Shown: positions 8,898-19,791, numbered from the stretch's first letter. The stretch is 64,000 bases of DNA from Streptomyces megasporus (GCF_000718985.1 NZ_JODL01000038.1:1-64000), one strand, 5' to 3'. Program-made: numbers and translations. Notes: a model not told the origin generated them from the letters alone.

Positions 8898-9141
8898 CCG
8901 GCGCCGTTGTGCCGCCACGCGCCCGGCCGTCGCTTTCACCCGTACGGTGTGACGCCCCGCGAGGGTCGGACCTGGCATCCTGGACGGAGCACACCGCCGT
9001 GCGCCGCCCGTGTGCCGTACGCGCCGTGCGCCGCCGTGTGCGCGACCCGCGGTCCGGGCCGGGGCCACGGCACCCCGCGTCCGATCGTCCCGAGCGGCCG
9101 CGCCGTCCGCACCCCCACGAGCCAGGAGCCCCGTCCCTGTC

Positions 9142-10287
9142 GTGAGCAGCACACCGGTTCCGCCGAGCGGTCAGGAATCCCTGCACGTGGTGCAGGTGGT
9201 CGGCAGTGGCAACGCCCGTACCTGCGCGCACGTGCGCTCCCTGGCGGCCGGGCTCGTGGCCCGGGGGGTGCGGGTGACGGTCTGCGCGCCGAGCGCCACG
9301 GAACCGGCGTACGACTTCACCGGCGTCGGCGCCCGCTTCGTCTCCCTGTGCGCTCGCGCGGACCCGGAGACGGCCGTGGCGCTGCGCGTGGTGTGCGGGG
9401 ACGCCGACGTGGTGCACGCCCATGGACTGCGGGCCGGGGCGCTGGCCGTCCCGGCGTTGTACGGGCGCCGTCGGCGGACGCCGCTGGTGGTCACCTGGCA
9501 CGCCCGGGCCCGGTCCGCCGGCACCCGGGCGCGGCTGCTGTGGGTGCTGGAACGTCGGGTGGTGCGGGCCGCGCGGGTGGTGTTCGGCACCACCTCGGAC
9601 CTGGTGGACCGGGCCCGTCGCCACGGGGCCCGCGACGCCCGTCTCGCCCCGGTGACCGTCCCCGTGCCGCGCGCGGACCCGGCCGGTGCGCCGCGCCCGG
9701 CGGACGGCGCGCACGGGGAGCGGGAGAAGACCCGCGCCGAACTCGGCGTCACCGGGCGGCCGTTGATCTTCGCGCTCGGCCGTCTCGACGCCCACCAGGG
9801 GTTCGGCACCCTGCTGACCGCCTCCCGTGCCTGGCGCGGTCTCGAGCCGCCGCCGTTGCTGGCCGTCGCGGGGGAGGGGCCCGCCCGGCCCGCGCTCCAG
9901 CGCCGCATCGACGACGAGGAACTGCCCGCACGGCTGCTGGGGCGGCGCGGGGACGCGCTGGAACTGCTCGCCGCCGCCGACGTCGCGGTGCTGCCGACAC
10001 GCTGGGAGGGACGAGCGGTGGTGGCCCAGGAGGCGCTGCGGGCGGGGGTCCCGCTGGTGGCGACCGCGGTGGGCGGTCTGCCGGAGCTGGTGGGCGACGC
10101 CGCGCTGCTGGTGCCCTACGGCGACGCGAACGCGCTGGCCGGCGCGGTGACCGACCTGCTGGCCGATCCCGCGCGCCGTCGGTCCCTGGCCGCGGCCGGA
10201 CGGGCCCAGGCGGCCACCTGGCCGAACGAGGACGAGACGGTGGCCCAGGTGCTGAGCGTGTACGACGAGCTGACGCTGGGGGCCTGA
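9142..10287 (+). CDS. Glycosyltransferase family 4 (GT-B fold)
   Basis: This protein of about 381 residues has the GT4 pattern: an N-terminal acceptor domain starting LHVVQVVGSGNARTCAHVRS, and a C-terminal nucleotide-sugar domain. The latter has FALGRLDAHQGFGTLL, AVAGEGPARPALQRR and the late VLPTRWEGRAVVAQEALRAG segment with the E-x7-E-like acceptor-donor motif. It probably transfers a sugar to an envelope glycan or lipid; the substrate is unknown. GTG 9142 is chosen because family similarity begins there; the open frame extends upstream to 9010 without family similarity. The gene is monocistronic and convergent with the LacI-family gene. Confidence 0.85.
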   Translation: MSSTPVPPSGQESLHVVQVVGSGNARTCAHVRSLAAGLVARGVRVTVCAPSATEPAYDFTGVGARFVSLCARADPETAVALRVVCGDADVVHAHGLRAGALAVPALYGRRRRTPLVVTWHARARSAGTRARLLWVLERRVVRAARVVFGTTSDLVDRARRHGARDARLAPVTVPVPRADPAGAPRPADGAHGEREKTRAELGVTGRPLIFALGRLDAHQGFGTLLTASRAWRGLEPPPLLAVAGEGPARPALQRRIDDEELPARLLGRRGDALELLAAADVAVLPTRWEGRAVVAQEALRAGVPLVATAVGGLPELVGDAALLVPYGDANALAGAVTDLLADPARRRSLAAAGRAQAATWPNEDETVAQVLSVYDELTLGA

Positions 10288-10354
10288 CCGGCGCCCGCCC
10301 CGGTGCGGTCGGCGGCGGCCCGGCGCCCGGGGCCGCCCGGGGGCGGGCGGAGGG

Positions 10355-11395
10355 TCAACTGGAGTCGCGGATCACCAGCCGGGCCGGGGTGATCACCGGC
10401 GTCAGGGGCGTGTCCGGGTGCGTGCCGTTCGAGGGCGTCCCGAGCCGCCGCAGCAGCAGGCCGGCCATCATCCGGCCCATGTCCTGGACGTCCTGGCGCA
10501 CGGTGGTCAGGGGCGGGACGGCCCAGGCGGCCGGCTCCAGGTCGTCGTAGCCGACGACCGCGACGTCCTCGGGCACCCGCCGTCCCCGGGCGCGCAGGGT
10601 TCGCAGCGCCCCCGAGGCCATCAGGTCGCTGCCCGCGAACACGGCGTCCAGGTCGGGGGAGCGGTCCAGCAGCTCGGCCATGGCCCGCTCGCCGCCCTCG
10701 GCCGTGAAGTCCCCGTGGGCGACCAGGGCAGGGTCGGCCTCGGCCACGCCCAGGGCGTCACGGTAGCCGTCGAGCCGGTCCTGGGCGGAGGTCTGGTCCA
10801 ACGGGCCGGTGATCACGGCGATCCGCCGCCGCCCCCGCTCCAGCAGGTGCTCCACCGCCTGCCGGGCGCCGCCGCGGTTGTCGGTGTCCACATACAGCAG
10901 CTCGGGGTCGTCCTCCGCCCCGGGCCAGCCCGGCCGGCCGCCGAAGACCGTGGGCAGGCCGGAGGCGTGCGCCATCGACGGCAGCGGGTCGTCGCGGTGC
11001 AGCGAGAACATCAGCGCCCCGTCCACGTGCCCGCCCGCCAGGTAGCGTCCCACGCGGTCGTAGTCCGCGCGCCCCTCCAGCAACAGGAGCAGCAGTTGCG
11101 TGTCGCAGGAGGACAGCTCACGGCTGATGCCGCGCAACTGCTGGGCGAAGAAGGGATCGGAGAACACCCGCGTCTCGGGTTCGGCGATCACCACGGCGAC
11201 GGCCCCCGTACGGCGGGTGACCAGGCTGCGCGCCGCGCTGTTGGGCACGTAACCGAGCGCGGCCACCGATGCCTCGACCCGCTCGCGCAGGGCCTTGCGG
11301 ACGCCCGCGCCCCCGTTGACCACGCGTGACACGGTGGCTCGGGAGACCCCGGCGTGGGCGGCGACCGCTTCGAGTGTGGGTCTGGGACCGTGCAC
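10355..11395 (-). CDS. LacI-family transcriptional regulator
   Basis: The N-terminal helix-turn-helix is clear (PTLEAVAAHAGVSRATVSRV followed by VNGGAGVR), then a periplasmic-binding-protein-like sensor domain (GAVAVVIAEPETRVF, VDGALMFSLHRDD, VVGYDDLEPAAWAVPPLTTV). The length, 346 residues, is normal. GTG 11395 is preferred: it follows GAAGGAG with suitable spacing, whereas the longer frame from 11479 would translate through a probable operator at 11465-11478. It lies downstream of, and on the same strand as, the GH15 gene, so it probably controls that gene in response to a sugar and may control itself. Confidence 0.9.
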   Translation of the reverse strand: MHGPRPTLEAVAAHAGVSRATVSRVVNGGAGVRKALRERVEASVAALGYVPNSAARSLVTRRTGAVAVVIAEPETRVFSDPFFAQQLRGISRELSSCDTQLLLLLLEGRADYDRVGRYLAGGHVDGALMFSLHRDDPLPSMAHASGLPTVFGGRPGWPGAEDDPELLYVDTDNRGGARQAVEHLLERGRRRIAVITGPLDQTSAQDRLDGYRDALGVAEADPALVAHGDFTAEGGERAMAELLDRSPDLDAVFAGSDLMASGALRTLRARGRRVPEDVAVVGYDDLEPAAWAVPPLTTVRQDVQDMGRMMAGLLLRRLGTPSNGTHPDTPLTPVITPARLVIRDSS

Positions 11396-11464
11396 GGCGA
11401 AAAACTCCTTCTCTCGCGGAGTACCGACGCTACTCCCCACGGCGAGCGGTGCGCAGACCACTTC

Positions 11465-11478
11465 TGAGAGCGCTTTCA
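11465..11478. promoter_or_regulatory. LacI-family operator (TGAGAGCGCTTTCA)
   Basis: This 14-bp near-palindrome with the central AGCGCT core is typical of LacI/GalR-family sites in Streptomyces (compare the TGGGAGCGCTCCCA type of CebR). It sits between the GH15 gene and the LacI-family gene, 70 bp before the regulator's start, consistent with autoregulation. Confidence 0.7.
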
Positions 11479-11533
11479 CAACGCGGTGAGACGTCCGCCC
11501 GACCCCGAACGGGCCGGGCGGACGCGTCGAGAC

Positions 11534-13345
11534 TCAGCCGCCGTAGGCTCCGGAGGCCGTCAGCCGCAGGGCGGTGTCGATCAGGGGCACGTGGCTGAAC
11601 GCCTGGGGGAAGTTGCCCACTTGGCGCTGGAGTCGGGAGTCCCACTCCTCGGCCAGCAGCCCCAGGTCGTTGCGGAGGGAGAGCAGCTTCTCGAAGAGTT
11701 GGCGCGCCTCCTCGACCCGGCCGATCATCGCCAGGTCGTCGGCCAGCCAGAACGAACAGGCCAGGAACGCGCCCTCGTCGCCCGCCAGGCCGTCCACGCC
11801 CGTTTCCTCGCCCGAGGTCGGGTACCGCAGCACGAAGCCGTCCGGGGTGGACAGCTCGCGCTGGATGGCCTCGATGGTGCCGATGACCCGCTTGTCGTCC
11901 GGGGGCAGGAAGCCCACCTGCGGGATGATCAGCAGCGAGGCGTCCAGCTCCTTCGACCCGTAGGACTGGGTGAAGGTGTTGCGCTCGGGGTCGTAGCCCT
12001 TCTCGCACACGTCGCGGTGGATCGCGTCGCGCAGCTCGCGCCACCGCTCCAGCGGCCCGTCCACGTCGCCGGACTCGATCAGCCGGATCGTGCGGTCCAC
12101 CGCGACCCACGCCATGACCTTGGAGTGGACGAAGTGCCGGCGCGGGCCGCGCACCTCCCATATCCCCTCGTCCGGCTCCATCCAGTGGTCCTCCAGGTAG
12201 CCGATCAGCTTGATCTGGAGCAGGCTGGCGTAGTCGTTGCGGGCCAGCCCGGTCATGTGGGCCAGGTGGAGGGCCTCGATGGTCTCGCCGTAGACGTCGA
12301 GCTGGAGCTGACCGGCGGCGCCGTTGCCGACCCGCACCGGCACCGATCCCTCGTAGCCGGGCAGCCAGGGAAGCTCCGTCTCGCCCAGCTCGCGCTCGCC
12401 GGCGATGCCGTACATGATCTGCAGGTTCTCCGGGTCGCCGGCGACCGCCCGCAGCAGCCACTCCCGCCAGGCCTGGGCCTCCTCGCGGTAGCCGGTGCGC
12501 AGCAGCGACGACAGGGTGATCGCCGCGTCGCGCAGCCAGGTGAAGCGGTAGTCCCAGTTGCGCACGCCGCCGATCTCCTCGGGCAGCGAGGTGGTGGGCG
12601 CGGCCACGATGCCGCCGGTCGGAGCGTAGGTGAGCGCCTTGAGCGTGATCAGGGAGCGGACCACCGCCTCCCGGTACGGGCCGTGGTACGTGCAGTGGCT
12701 CACCCAGTCGCGCCAGAACTCCTCGGTCGTCGCCAGCGCCGCCTCCGGCTCCGCGGGCGGCGGGGGGTTCTGGTGGGAGGGCTGCCAACTGATGGTGATC
12801 GCGATCCGGTCGCCCGGCGCGACGGTGAAGTCGGCGTAGGTGGTCAGGTTCTCGCCGTAGGTGTCGACATCGCTGTCGACCCAGACGGAGTCGGGGCCGG
12901 CGACGGCGACGGTGCGGCCGTCCACCTTGTGCACCCACGGCACGATCTGCCCGTAGGAGAACCGCATCCGCAGCGCGGAGCGCATCGGGACCCGGCCGCT
13001 GACCCCCTCCACGATCCGCACGAGCTGCGGCGCGTGGTGTTCGCGCGGCGGCATGAAGTCGATCACTCGGACGGTGCCGCGGGGGGTGTCCCACTCGGAC
13101 TCCAGGATCAGGGAGTCGCCCCGGTAGCGCCGGCGGGTGGAGGCGGGCGGTTCCTGCCCGGCGGGGTGCGCGGGGCCCAGCCGCCAGAAGCCGTGGTCCT
13201 CGGTGCCGAGGAGTCCGGCGAAGACGGCATGGGAGTCGAACCGGGGCAGGCACAGCCAGTCCACCGATCCGTCCCGGCAGACCAGGGCGGCTGTCTGCAT
13301 GTCCCCGATGAGTGCGTAATCCTCGATGCGCCCGGCCACGAGCAT
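11534..13345 (-). CDS. Glycoside hydrolase family 15 protein (glucoamylase/trehalase-like)
   Basis: This 603-residue cytosolic protein (no signal peptide) matches the bacterial GH15 layout. It has an N-terminal GRIEDYALIGDMQTAALV and DGSVDWLCLPRFDS, a beta-sandwich linker, then the (alpha/alpha)6 barrel with NWDYRFTWLRDAAITL and the late GSKELDASLLIIPQVGFLPP segment. Characterised members hydrolyse alpha-glucans or, in actinobacteria, trehalose; the substrate here is not fixed by the sequence. The LacI-family gene lies 138 bp downstream and may respond to the product or substrate. The ATG at 13345 fits the family N-terminus. Confidence 0.88.
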   Translation of the reverse strand: MLVAGRIEDYALIGDMQTAALVCRDGSVDWLCLPRFDSHAVFAGLLGTEDHGFWRLGPAHPAGQEPPASTRRRYRGDSLILESEWDTPRGTVRVIDFMPPREHHAPQLVRIVEGVSGRVPMRSALRMRFSYGQIVPWVHKVDGRTVAVAGPDSVWVDSDVDTYGENLTTYADFTVAPGDRIAITISWQPSHQNPPPPAEPEAALATTEEFWRDWVSHCTYHGPYREAVVRSLITLKALTYAPTGGIVAAPTTSLPEEIGGVRNWDYRFTWLRDAAITLSSLLRTGYREEAQAWREWLLRAVAGDPENLQIMYGIAGERELGETELPWLPGYEGSVPVRVGNGAAGQLQLDVYGETIEALHLAHMTGLARNDYASLLQIKLIGYLEDHWMEPDEGIWEVRGPRRHFVHSKVMAWVAVDRTIRLIESGDVDGPLERWRELRDAIHRDVCEKGYDPERNTFTQSYGSKELDASLLIIPQVGFLPPDDKRVIGTIEAIQRELSTPDGFVLRYPTSGEETGVDGLAGDEGAFLACSFWLADDLAMIGRVEEARQLFEKLLSLRNDLGLLAEEWDSRLQRQVGNFPQAFSHVPLIDTALRLTASGAYGG

Positions 13346-13732
13346 CTCCAGTCGAACTGCGGCTACGCCCCGTGGGACGTGCGGTCTTCCGTCCTGCCGC
13401 GTGAAGGGCCCACGCGGACAGTCTGAGCAGGATACGACGCGGTCGGGTGATCCGCGCCGAGGTCACCATAGGGGCGTCGGGGCCCTCCGGGTGACCACGT
13501 TCCGGGGATCGGCGGGCTTCGGGCGGCCGCGACGGCCCCTCGACGGACACTGTGCCATGGTCCGCGCGGTGACGCCGACGTGCTTCGGTGTCCGTGTTCG
13601 CCGCTGATACCCTGGTAGCCCGTGGAGCGGAGGGCACAACAACCCCCGAACCGCAGCGACGGCACCCCCTCCCAACCGGCCGGGGAGCCGGAGCGCACGT
13701 CACCTCGCGACCACGGGAGCCCCCTCTTGGCC
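13346..13732. other. Divergent intergenic region GH15 / pyrG
   Basis: The 387 bases between the divergent GH15 and pyrG starts hold no supported gene. A TACCCT box at 13608-13613 is a candidate -10 for pyrG. No tRNA, repeat or clear operator was seen. Confidence 0.5.
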
Positions 13733-15403
<1,671 letters not shown>

Positions 15404-15405
15404 GC

Positions 15406-16047
15406 GTGGCAGGGACGGACGGACACCCGCGGGACACCCCGCAGGAGTGGCGGGTCACCGCCTCCGAGACGCCGTTCACCGGTGGCAAGACCAGCGTGCG
15501 CACCGACCGCGTGGTGATGCCGGACGGCTCCGTCGCCGCCCGCGACTACCAGGTGCACCCCGGCTCGGTCGCCGTCCTCGCGCTGGACGAACGGGACCGG
15601 GTGCTGGTGATCAACCAGTACCGCCACCCGGTGCGGCACAAGCTCTGGGAGATCCCCGCCGGGCTGCTCGACGTCCCCGGCGAGAACCCGCTGCACGCCG
15701 CCCGGCGCGAGCTGTACGAGGAGGCGCACGTCGAGGCGGAGGACTGGCGGGTGTTGATCGACATGTACACCTCGCCGGGCGGCAGCGACGAGGCGGTGCG
15801 GATCTTCCTGGCCCGCGGGCTGTCCGAGGCGGAGGGCGAGCGCTTCGAGGTCCTGGACGAGGAGGCCGACATGGAGGTGGCCCGCGTTCCGCTGGCCGAC
15901 CTGGTGCGCGGCGTCCTCGCCGGCGACCTGCACAACAACTGCCTGGCGACGGGCGTCCTGGCGCTGACCGCCGCCCGCGCGGGCGAGGGCCTGGACACCC
16001 TGCGCCCGGCCGACGCCCCCTGGCCCGCCCGGCCGTTCGAGGGGTGA
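15406..16047 (+). CDS. NUDIX hydrolase, ADP-ribose pyrophosphatase type
   Basis: The 213-residue protein has the beta-rich ADP-ribose pyrophosphatase layout: DYQVHPGSVAVLALDERDRV, NQYRHPVRHKLWEIPAGLLD and the catalytic RELYEEAH of the NUDIX box. The box is slightly irregular, with six residues instead of five between Gly and Glu and EEAH in place of EExG. The likely reaction is cleavage of ADP-ribose or a related nucleoside diphosphate sugar. GTG 15406 follows GAGGAGG at 15391-15397, inside the end of pyrG, so its translation is coupled to pyrG. Confidence 0.88.
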   Translation: MAGTDGHPRDTPQEWRVTASETPFTGGKTSVRTDRVVMPDGSVAARDYQVHPGSVAVLALDERDRVLVINQYRHPVRHKLWEIPAGLLDVPGENPLHAARRELYEEAHVEAEDWRVLIDMYTSPGGSDEAVRIFLARGLSEAEGERFEVLDEEADMEVARVPLADLVRGVLAGDLHNNCLATGVLALTAARAGEGLDTLRPADAPWPARPFEG

Positions 16048-16188
16048 GCGGGGGCCGGCCGAGGAGTCGGCCCGAGAGGTCGGCCGGAGGAGTCGACGCG
16101 TGAGCGACCGAGGAGCGACGGGCCGCGGCGCCGGGGACGGGCACCGCGGCCCCGGCATCGGCGCGGGAACGGGCCCGGCGCGGTGATC

Positions 16189-16194
16189 TACCCT
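16189..16194 (+). promoter_or_regulatory. -10 box (TACCCT) of the TPR/ATPase gene
   Basis: TACCCT ends 6 bases before GTG 16201, the spacing expected of a leaderless transcript, and helps choose that start over GTG 16183. Confidence 0.55.
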
Positions 16195-16200
16195 CGTTCC

Positions 16201-18201
16201 GTGACGGATCAGGCGGTGCACACCGGCGGGCCGACCCCGTACACGGCCCCGGCGGCGGACGGGTCCGACGGCTTCGTCGGACGGCGACGCGAACTGGCCC
16301 AACTCCGCGCCGACATCGGGCGCGCGGGGCCGCACACCCGCGCGGGCCGTCCCGCCCCCCGCGGCCGTGTGCTGCTGATCGCGGGCCGGCCCGGCTCGGG
16401 CCGCACCGCGTTGGCGGAGGAACTCGTCCGGCAGGTGGCCGCCGACCACCCCGACGGCGTGCTCCGCGCCCGGCTCACCGACCCGGACGGCACCCCCGTC
16501 CCCACCGAGCGCACCGCCCGCGACCTGCTCCGCGCCCTCGGCCGTCCGGCCCCCGCCGGGGCGGAGGGGGACGAACTCGCCGGCGCGCTGCGCGCCGCCC
16601 TGGCCGGCCGCCGCGCCCTGCTGCTCCTGGACGAGGTGGCCGGTCCCGAGCAGGTGAAGGACCTGCTCCCCGACGGCCGGGACTGCCTCGTCCTCGCCGT
16701 CTCCCGAGGGCCGCTGACCGGCGTCCCGGACGTGCGGCCCTGCGTCCTCGACGGGCTCGACACCGACTCGGCCGTCGCCCTTCTGGCCCGGTGCGCCGGG
16801 GAGACCCCGCGCGTCACCGTGGACCCGCGTGCCGCCGAGTGCCTGGTCGAGGCGTGCGGTGGACGGCCCGCCGCGCTCGTCCTGGTCGGCGGCTGGCTGG
16901 CGGCCCACCCCACGGCGTCCGTCGCCGAGGCCGTGCGGCGCTTCGGCGATCTTCCCGACACCCTTCCCGGCGAGACGGAGAGCGCCGGCTCACGGGGGCC
17001 CGCCGGCCGTGTGCCCCGCCCCCGTACGCACCCGGCTCCGGCCGCCCGGCCGCTGGTCCGCGCCCTGCTGCTGGTGCACGACTCGCTGCCGCCGTCGATC
17101 GCCCGTACCCTGCGCCTGCTGGCGCTCGCCCCGGCCGGGCTCGTCGACGCCCACACCACGGCCGCCCTCGCGGGATGCCCGATGGACGCGGCGGCGGCCA
17201 CGCTGGAGGGCTTCGTCCGGCTCGGCCTGCTGCGCACCACCGTCGTTCCGGGGCAGTACGAGGTCCCCGGCTGTCTCGCCCCTCTGCTGGCCGTCCTGGT
17301 GAGGGAGTCGGAGAGCCCCGCCGAGGTGCGGTTGGCGCGCGCCCGGATGCTGGAGCGGGCGGTGCGGCTGCTGAAGTCCTGTCGGGCCGCCGCCGAGCCG
17401 CCCGGCTCGCCGGCGCGCAAGGAGATGGCGGGGCTGCCGCGCGCCCTGCGCTTCGCCACGTCCCCCGCCGCCGCCGCGTGGCTCGACTCCCGGCTGCCGG
17501 CTCTGCGCGCCGCCGCCGCGGCGGCCGTCGACGACGGGGAGCTGGACACCCTGGCCCGGCGTCTGGTCGCGGCCCTCATCCGGGCGTTGAGCGCGCACCT
17601 GGGGCCCGAGGAGGCCGCGCCCGAGCTGTACCGTCTGCACGAACTGCTGTCGACGGTCACCGGGCGCCGCGGCCTGTACGGGGAACACGCGGCGGCCCTG
17701 CTCGCCCTGGGGGACCTCGACGCCCGCGCCGGTCGGCCGCGGAAGGCGCTGACGCGCCACCGCGCCGCGCTGGAGGCCGCCCGCGCCGCCGGCGGGCGCG
17801 GCACCGGGGCGGCCGTACGGGCCATGGAGTCCCTCGGGGACACCTACGCCGGTCTGGGCGACCGGCCGCGGGCGACCGACTGGTACGGCCGGGCGCTGGC
17901 CCTGTGCCAGACCCGCGGCGACCTGGTGGCCGAGGCCCGGCTCCACGGCCGGATCGGAGCCGAGCACCTCGGCGAAGGGGAGTGGGAGGAGGCCCTGCGC
18001 GCGTGGCGCGCCGCCGCGGCGGCCTGTCGGCGGCTGAAGGACGGGCGGGGGTACGCGAGGGCGTTGGAGGAGGTCGCGAGGGCGCAGGAGCGCGCGGGCC
18101 GCGTCGAGGAGGCGGCGCGCACCCGCCGCGAGGCCCTGCGGTGGGCGCGGCGGCTCGGCGACGAGCTTCCCGGTCGCGCCACCCGAGGGGAGTTGACCTA
18201 A
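16201..18201 (+). CDS. NTPase-TPR protein (STAND-like, regulator-type)
   Basis: This protein of about 666 residues begins with a P-loop region (GFVGRRRELAQLRADI, then LLIAGRPGSGRTALAEEL, a Walker A-like loop) and a following LLLLDEVAG Walker B-like strand. A winged-helix-like middle (LRLLALAPAGLVDAHTTAAL) leads into C-terminal TPR repeats (DLDARAGRPRKALTRHRAAL, TYAGLGDRPRATDWYGRAL). This is the layout of STAND NTPases related to AfsR and NB-ARC proteins, but the N-terminal DNA-binding domain of SARP-type AfsR is absent. It probably acts as a signal-sensing scaffold. Walker A lacks the usual GKT (it reads GRT), so ATPase activity is uncertain. It stands alone between the NUDIX gene and ald. 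Confidence 0.75.
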   Translation: MTDQAVHTGGPTPYTAPAADGSDGFVGRRRELAQLRADIGRAGPHTRAGRPAPRGRVLLIAGRPGSGRTALAEELVRQVAADHPDGVLRARLTDPDGTPVPTERTARDLLRALGRPAPAGAEGDELAGALRAALAGRRALLLLDEVAGPEQVKDLLPDGRDCLVLAVSRGPLTGVPDVRPCVLDGLDTDSAVALLARCAGETPRVTVDPRAAECLVEACGGRPAALVLVGGWLAAHPTASVAEAVRRFGDLPDTLPGETESAGSRGPAGRVPRPRTHPAPAARPLVRALLLVHDSLPPSIARTLRLLALAPAGLVDAHTTAALAGCPMDAAAATLEGFVRLGLLRTTVVPGQYEVPGCLAPLLAVLVRESESPAEVRLARARMLERAVRLLKSCRAAAEPPGSPARKEMAGLPRALRFATSPAAAAWLDSRLPALRAAAAAAVDDGELDTLARRLVAALIRALSAHLGPEEAAPELYRLHELLSTVTGRRGLYGEHAAALLALGDLDARAGRPRKALTRHRAALEAARAAGGRGTGAAVRAMESLGDTYAGLGDRPRATDWYGRALALCQTRGDLVAEARLHGRIGAEHLGEGEWEEALRAWRAAAAACRRLKDGRGYARALEEVARAQERAGRVEEAARTRREALRWARRLGDELPGRATRGELT

Positions 18202-18218
18202 GAAATGGCCGATAACCA

Positions 18219-18236
18219 GCCAGAAAACTGGCATTT
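18219..18236 (+). terminator. Small hairpin terminator (GCCAGAAAACTGGC-ATTTT)
   Basis: A 5-bp GCCAG/CTGGC stem with an AAAA loop is followed by ATTTT. It is nested in a larger CCAGCC/GGCTGG pairing. It lies in an unusually AT-rich leader between the TPR gene and ald and could serve as terminator or as an ald regulatory element. Confidence 0.5.
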
Positions 18237-18372
18237 TGCAAGGCTGGACAGCGGAAAATCCTTCATTAGAATGGTCAAGCTGCGGCTGTCCCGTCACATC
18301 CGTTATTCGCTTCCTGTGGTGATGTGATGGTGTGTGCCCCGGTCCCTTCCGCGACCCTCTGAGACAAGGACC

Positions 18373-19497
18373 GTGATCGACGTGAAGGTCGGCATCCCCC
18401 GAGAGATCAAGAACAACGAGTTCCGCGTGGCCATCACCCCGGCCGGTGTCCACGAACTCGTGCGCGGCGGCCACCGGGTCCTCGTCGAGCGGGGCGCCGG
18501 AGTGGGCTCCTCCATCGACGACCGCGAGTACGTCGAGGCCGGCGCCACCGTGCTGGACACCGCCGACGAGGTGTGGGCCGACGCCGACCTGCTGCTGAAG
18601 GTCAAGGAGCCGATCGCCGAGGAGTACCACCGACTGCGCAAGGACCAGGTGCTGTTCACCTACCTCCACCTGGCCGCGTCCCGCGACTGCACCGAGGCCC
18701 TGCTGCGCTCCGGCACCACCGCCATCGCCTACGAGACGGTGCAGGCCGCGGACGGCACGCTGCCGCTGTTGGCGCCGATGTCCGAGGTGGCCGGCCGGAT
18801 CGCCCCGCAGGTCGGCGCGTACCACCTGATGCGCCCGGCCGGCGGTCGCGGCGTGCTGCCCGGCGGGGTGCCGGGCGTCTCGGCGAGCCGGGCCGTCGTC
18901 ATCGGCGGCGGCGTCGCCGGTTGGAACGCCACCCAGGTCGCGGTGGGCATGGGCTTCCACGTCACCCTGCTCGACAAGGACGTGCGCAAGCTGCGCGAGG
19001 CCGACCGGATCTTCGGCAACCGCGTCCGGACGGTCACCTCCAACGCGTACGAACTGGACAAGGCCGTCCGGGAGGCGGATCTGGTCGTCGGGGCCGTGCT
19101 GATCCCCGGCGCCCGGGCGCCGAAGCTGGTCACCGGCGACCTGGTGTCGCGGATGAGGTCCGGAAGCGTCCTCGTCGACATCGCCATCGACCAGGGCGGC
19201 TGTTTCGAGGACTCGCGTCCCACCACGCACGCGGAGCCGACCTTCACCGTCCACGACTCGGTCTTCTACTGCGTCGCCAACATGCCCGGCGCGGTGCCGA
19301 GCACCTCGACGTACGCGCTCACCAACGCCACGCTGCCGTACGTGGTGGAACTGGCCGACCACGGCTGGCGCGAGGCCCTGCGCCGCGACCCGGCCCTCGC
19401 CCGGGGGCTCAACGTCCACGACGGCGAGATCACCTACGGCCCGGTCGCCGAGGCGCACGGGCTGACGGCACGCGAGCCGGGTTCACTGCTCGGTTGA
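18373..19497 (+). CDS. ald: L-alanine dehydrogenase
   Basis: Alanine dehydrogenase interconverts L-alanine and pyruvate plus ammonia with NAD(H). The 374-residue product starts KVGIPREIKNNEFRVAITPA and has the catalytic Lys/His region (LFTYLHLAAS), the Rossmann loop VVIGGGVAGWNATQVA, and the closing AHGLTAREPGSLLG typical of Ald. GTG 18373 (MIDVKVGIP) follows AAGGA closely; GTG 18382 (MKVGIP) is a plausible alternative. The 171-bp AT-rich leader upstream suggests regulated transcription, as alanine dehydrogenases are often induced by alanine or by low oxygen. Confidence 0.93.
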   Translation: MIDVKVGIPREIKNNEFRVAITPAGVHELVRGGHRVLVERGAGVGSSIDDREYVEAGATVLDTADEVWADADLLLKVKEPIAEEYHRLRKDQVLFTYLHLAASRDCTEALLRSGTTAIAYETVQAADGTLPLLAPMSEVAGRIAPQVGAYHLMRPAGGRGVLPGGVPGVSASRAVVIGGGVAGWNATQVAVGMGFHVTLLDKDVRKLREADRIFGNRVRTVTSNAYELDKAVREADLVVGAVLIPGARAPKLVTGDLVSRMRSGSVLVDIAIDQGGCFEDSRPTTHAEPTFTVHDSVFYCVANMPGAVPSTSTYALTNATLPYVVELADHGWREALRRDPALARGLNVHDGEITYGPVAEAHGLTAREPGSLLG

Positions 19498-19520
19498 CAA
19501 GTCGTCATATGAACAGGACG

Positions 19521-19570
19521 CGAAACGTCAACCGAAACGTCAACGCCACGAGTCAACGCCACAAGTCAAC
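19521..19570 (+). repeat. Tandem repeat of GTCAAC-ending units
   Basis: Two copies of CGAAACGTCAAC (19521-19544) are followed by GCCACGAGTCAAC and GCCACAAGTCAAC (19545-19570). Two further GTCAAC words occur at about 19651-19668. The spacing near one helical turn suggests protein binding, but no known factor is identified. Confidence 0.8.
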
Positions 19571-19791
19571 ATGACGACCATCGTGTCACCGGCCGACCCC
19601 GGGACCGCTCGGAGGCGGCCGGTGGGACGGGAGGCGGAGCCGACGGGCCTGGTCAACGTGGGGTCAACTCGTCGTGAACATGGTCCTTTGGTCGTTTCGC
19701 GCCCCCATAAGACTCCGTGTGCGGGGCCATGAACCCCTTGACAGACGGGTACAAGGTGGCCGACACATCAGGCCTTCTCCGGCGGATTGTG

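Noticed and set aside
5694..9152. A 1152-residue open frame on the minus strand
   Set aside because: It is antisense to tlyA, nadK and recN, which have clear family motifs; it arises from high third-position GC.
11396..11479. The longer LacI-regulator start at 11479
   Set aside because: It would translate through the operator palindrome and lacks a ribosome site, while GTG 11395 has GAAGGAG upstream.
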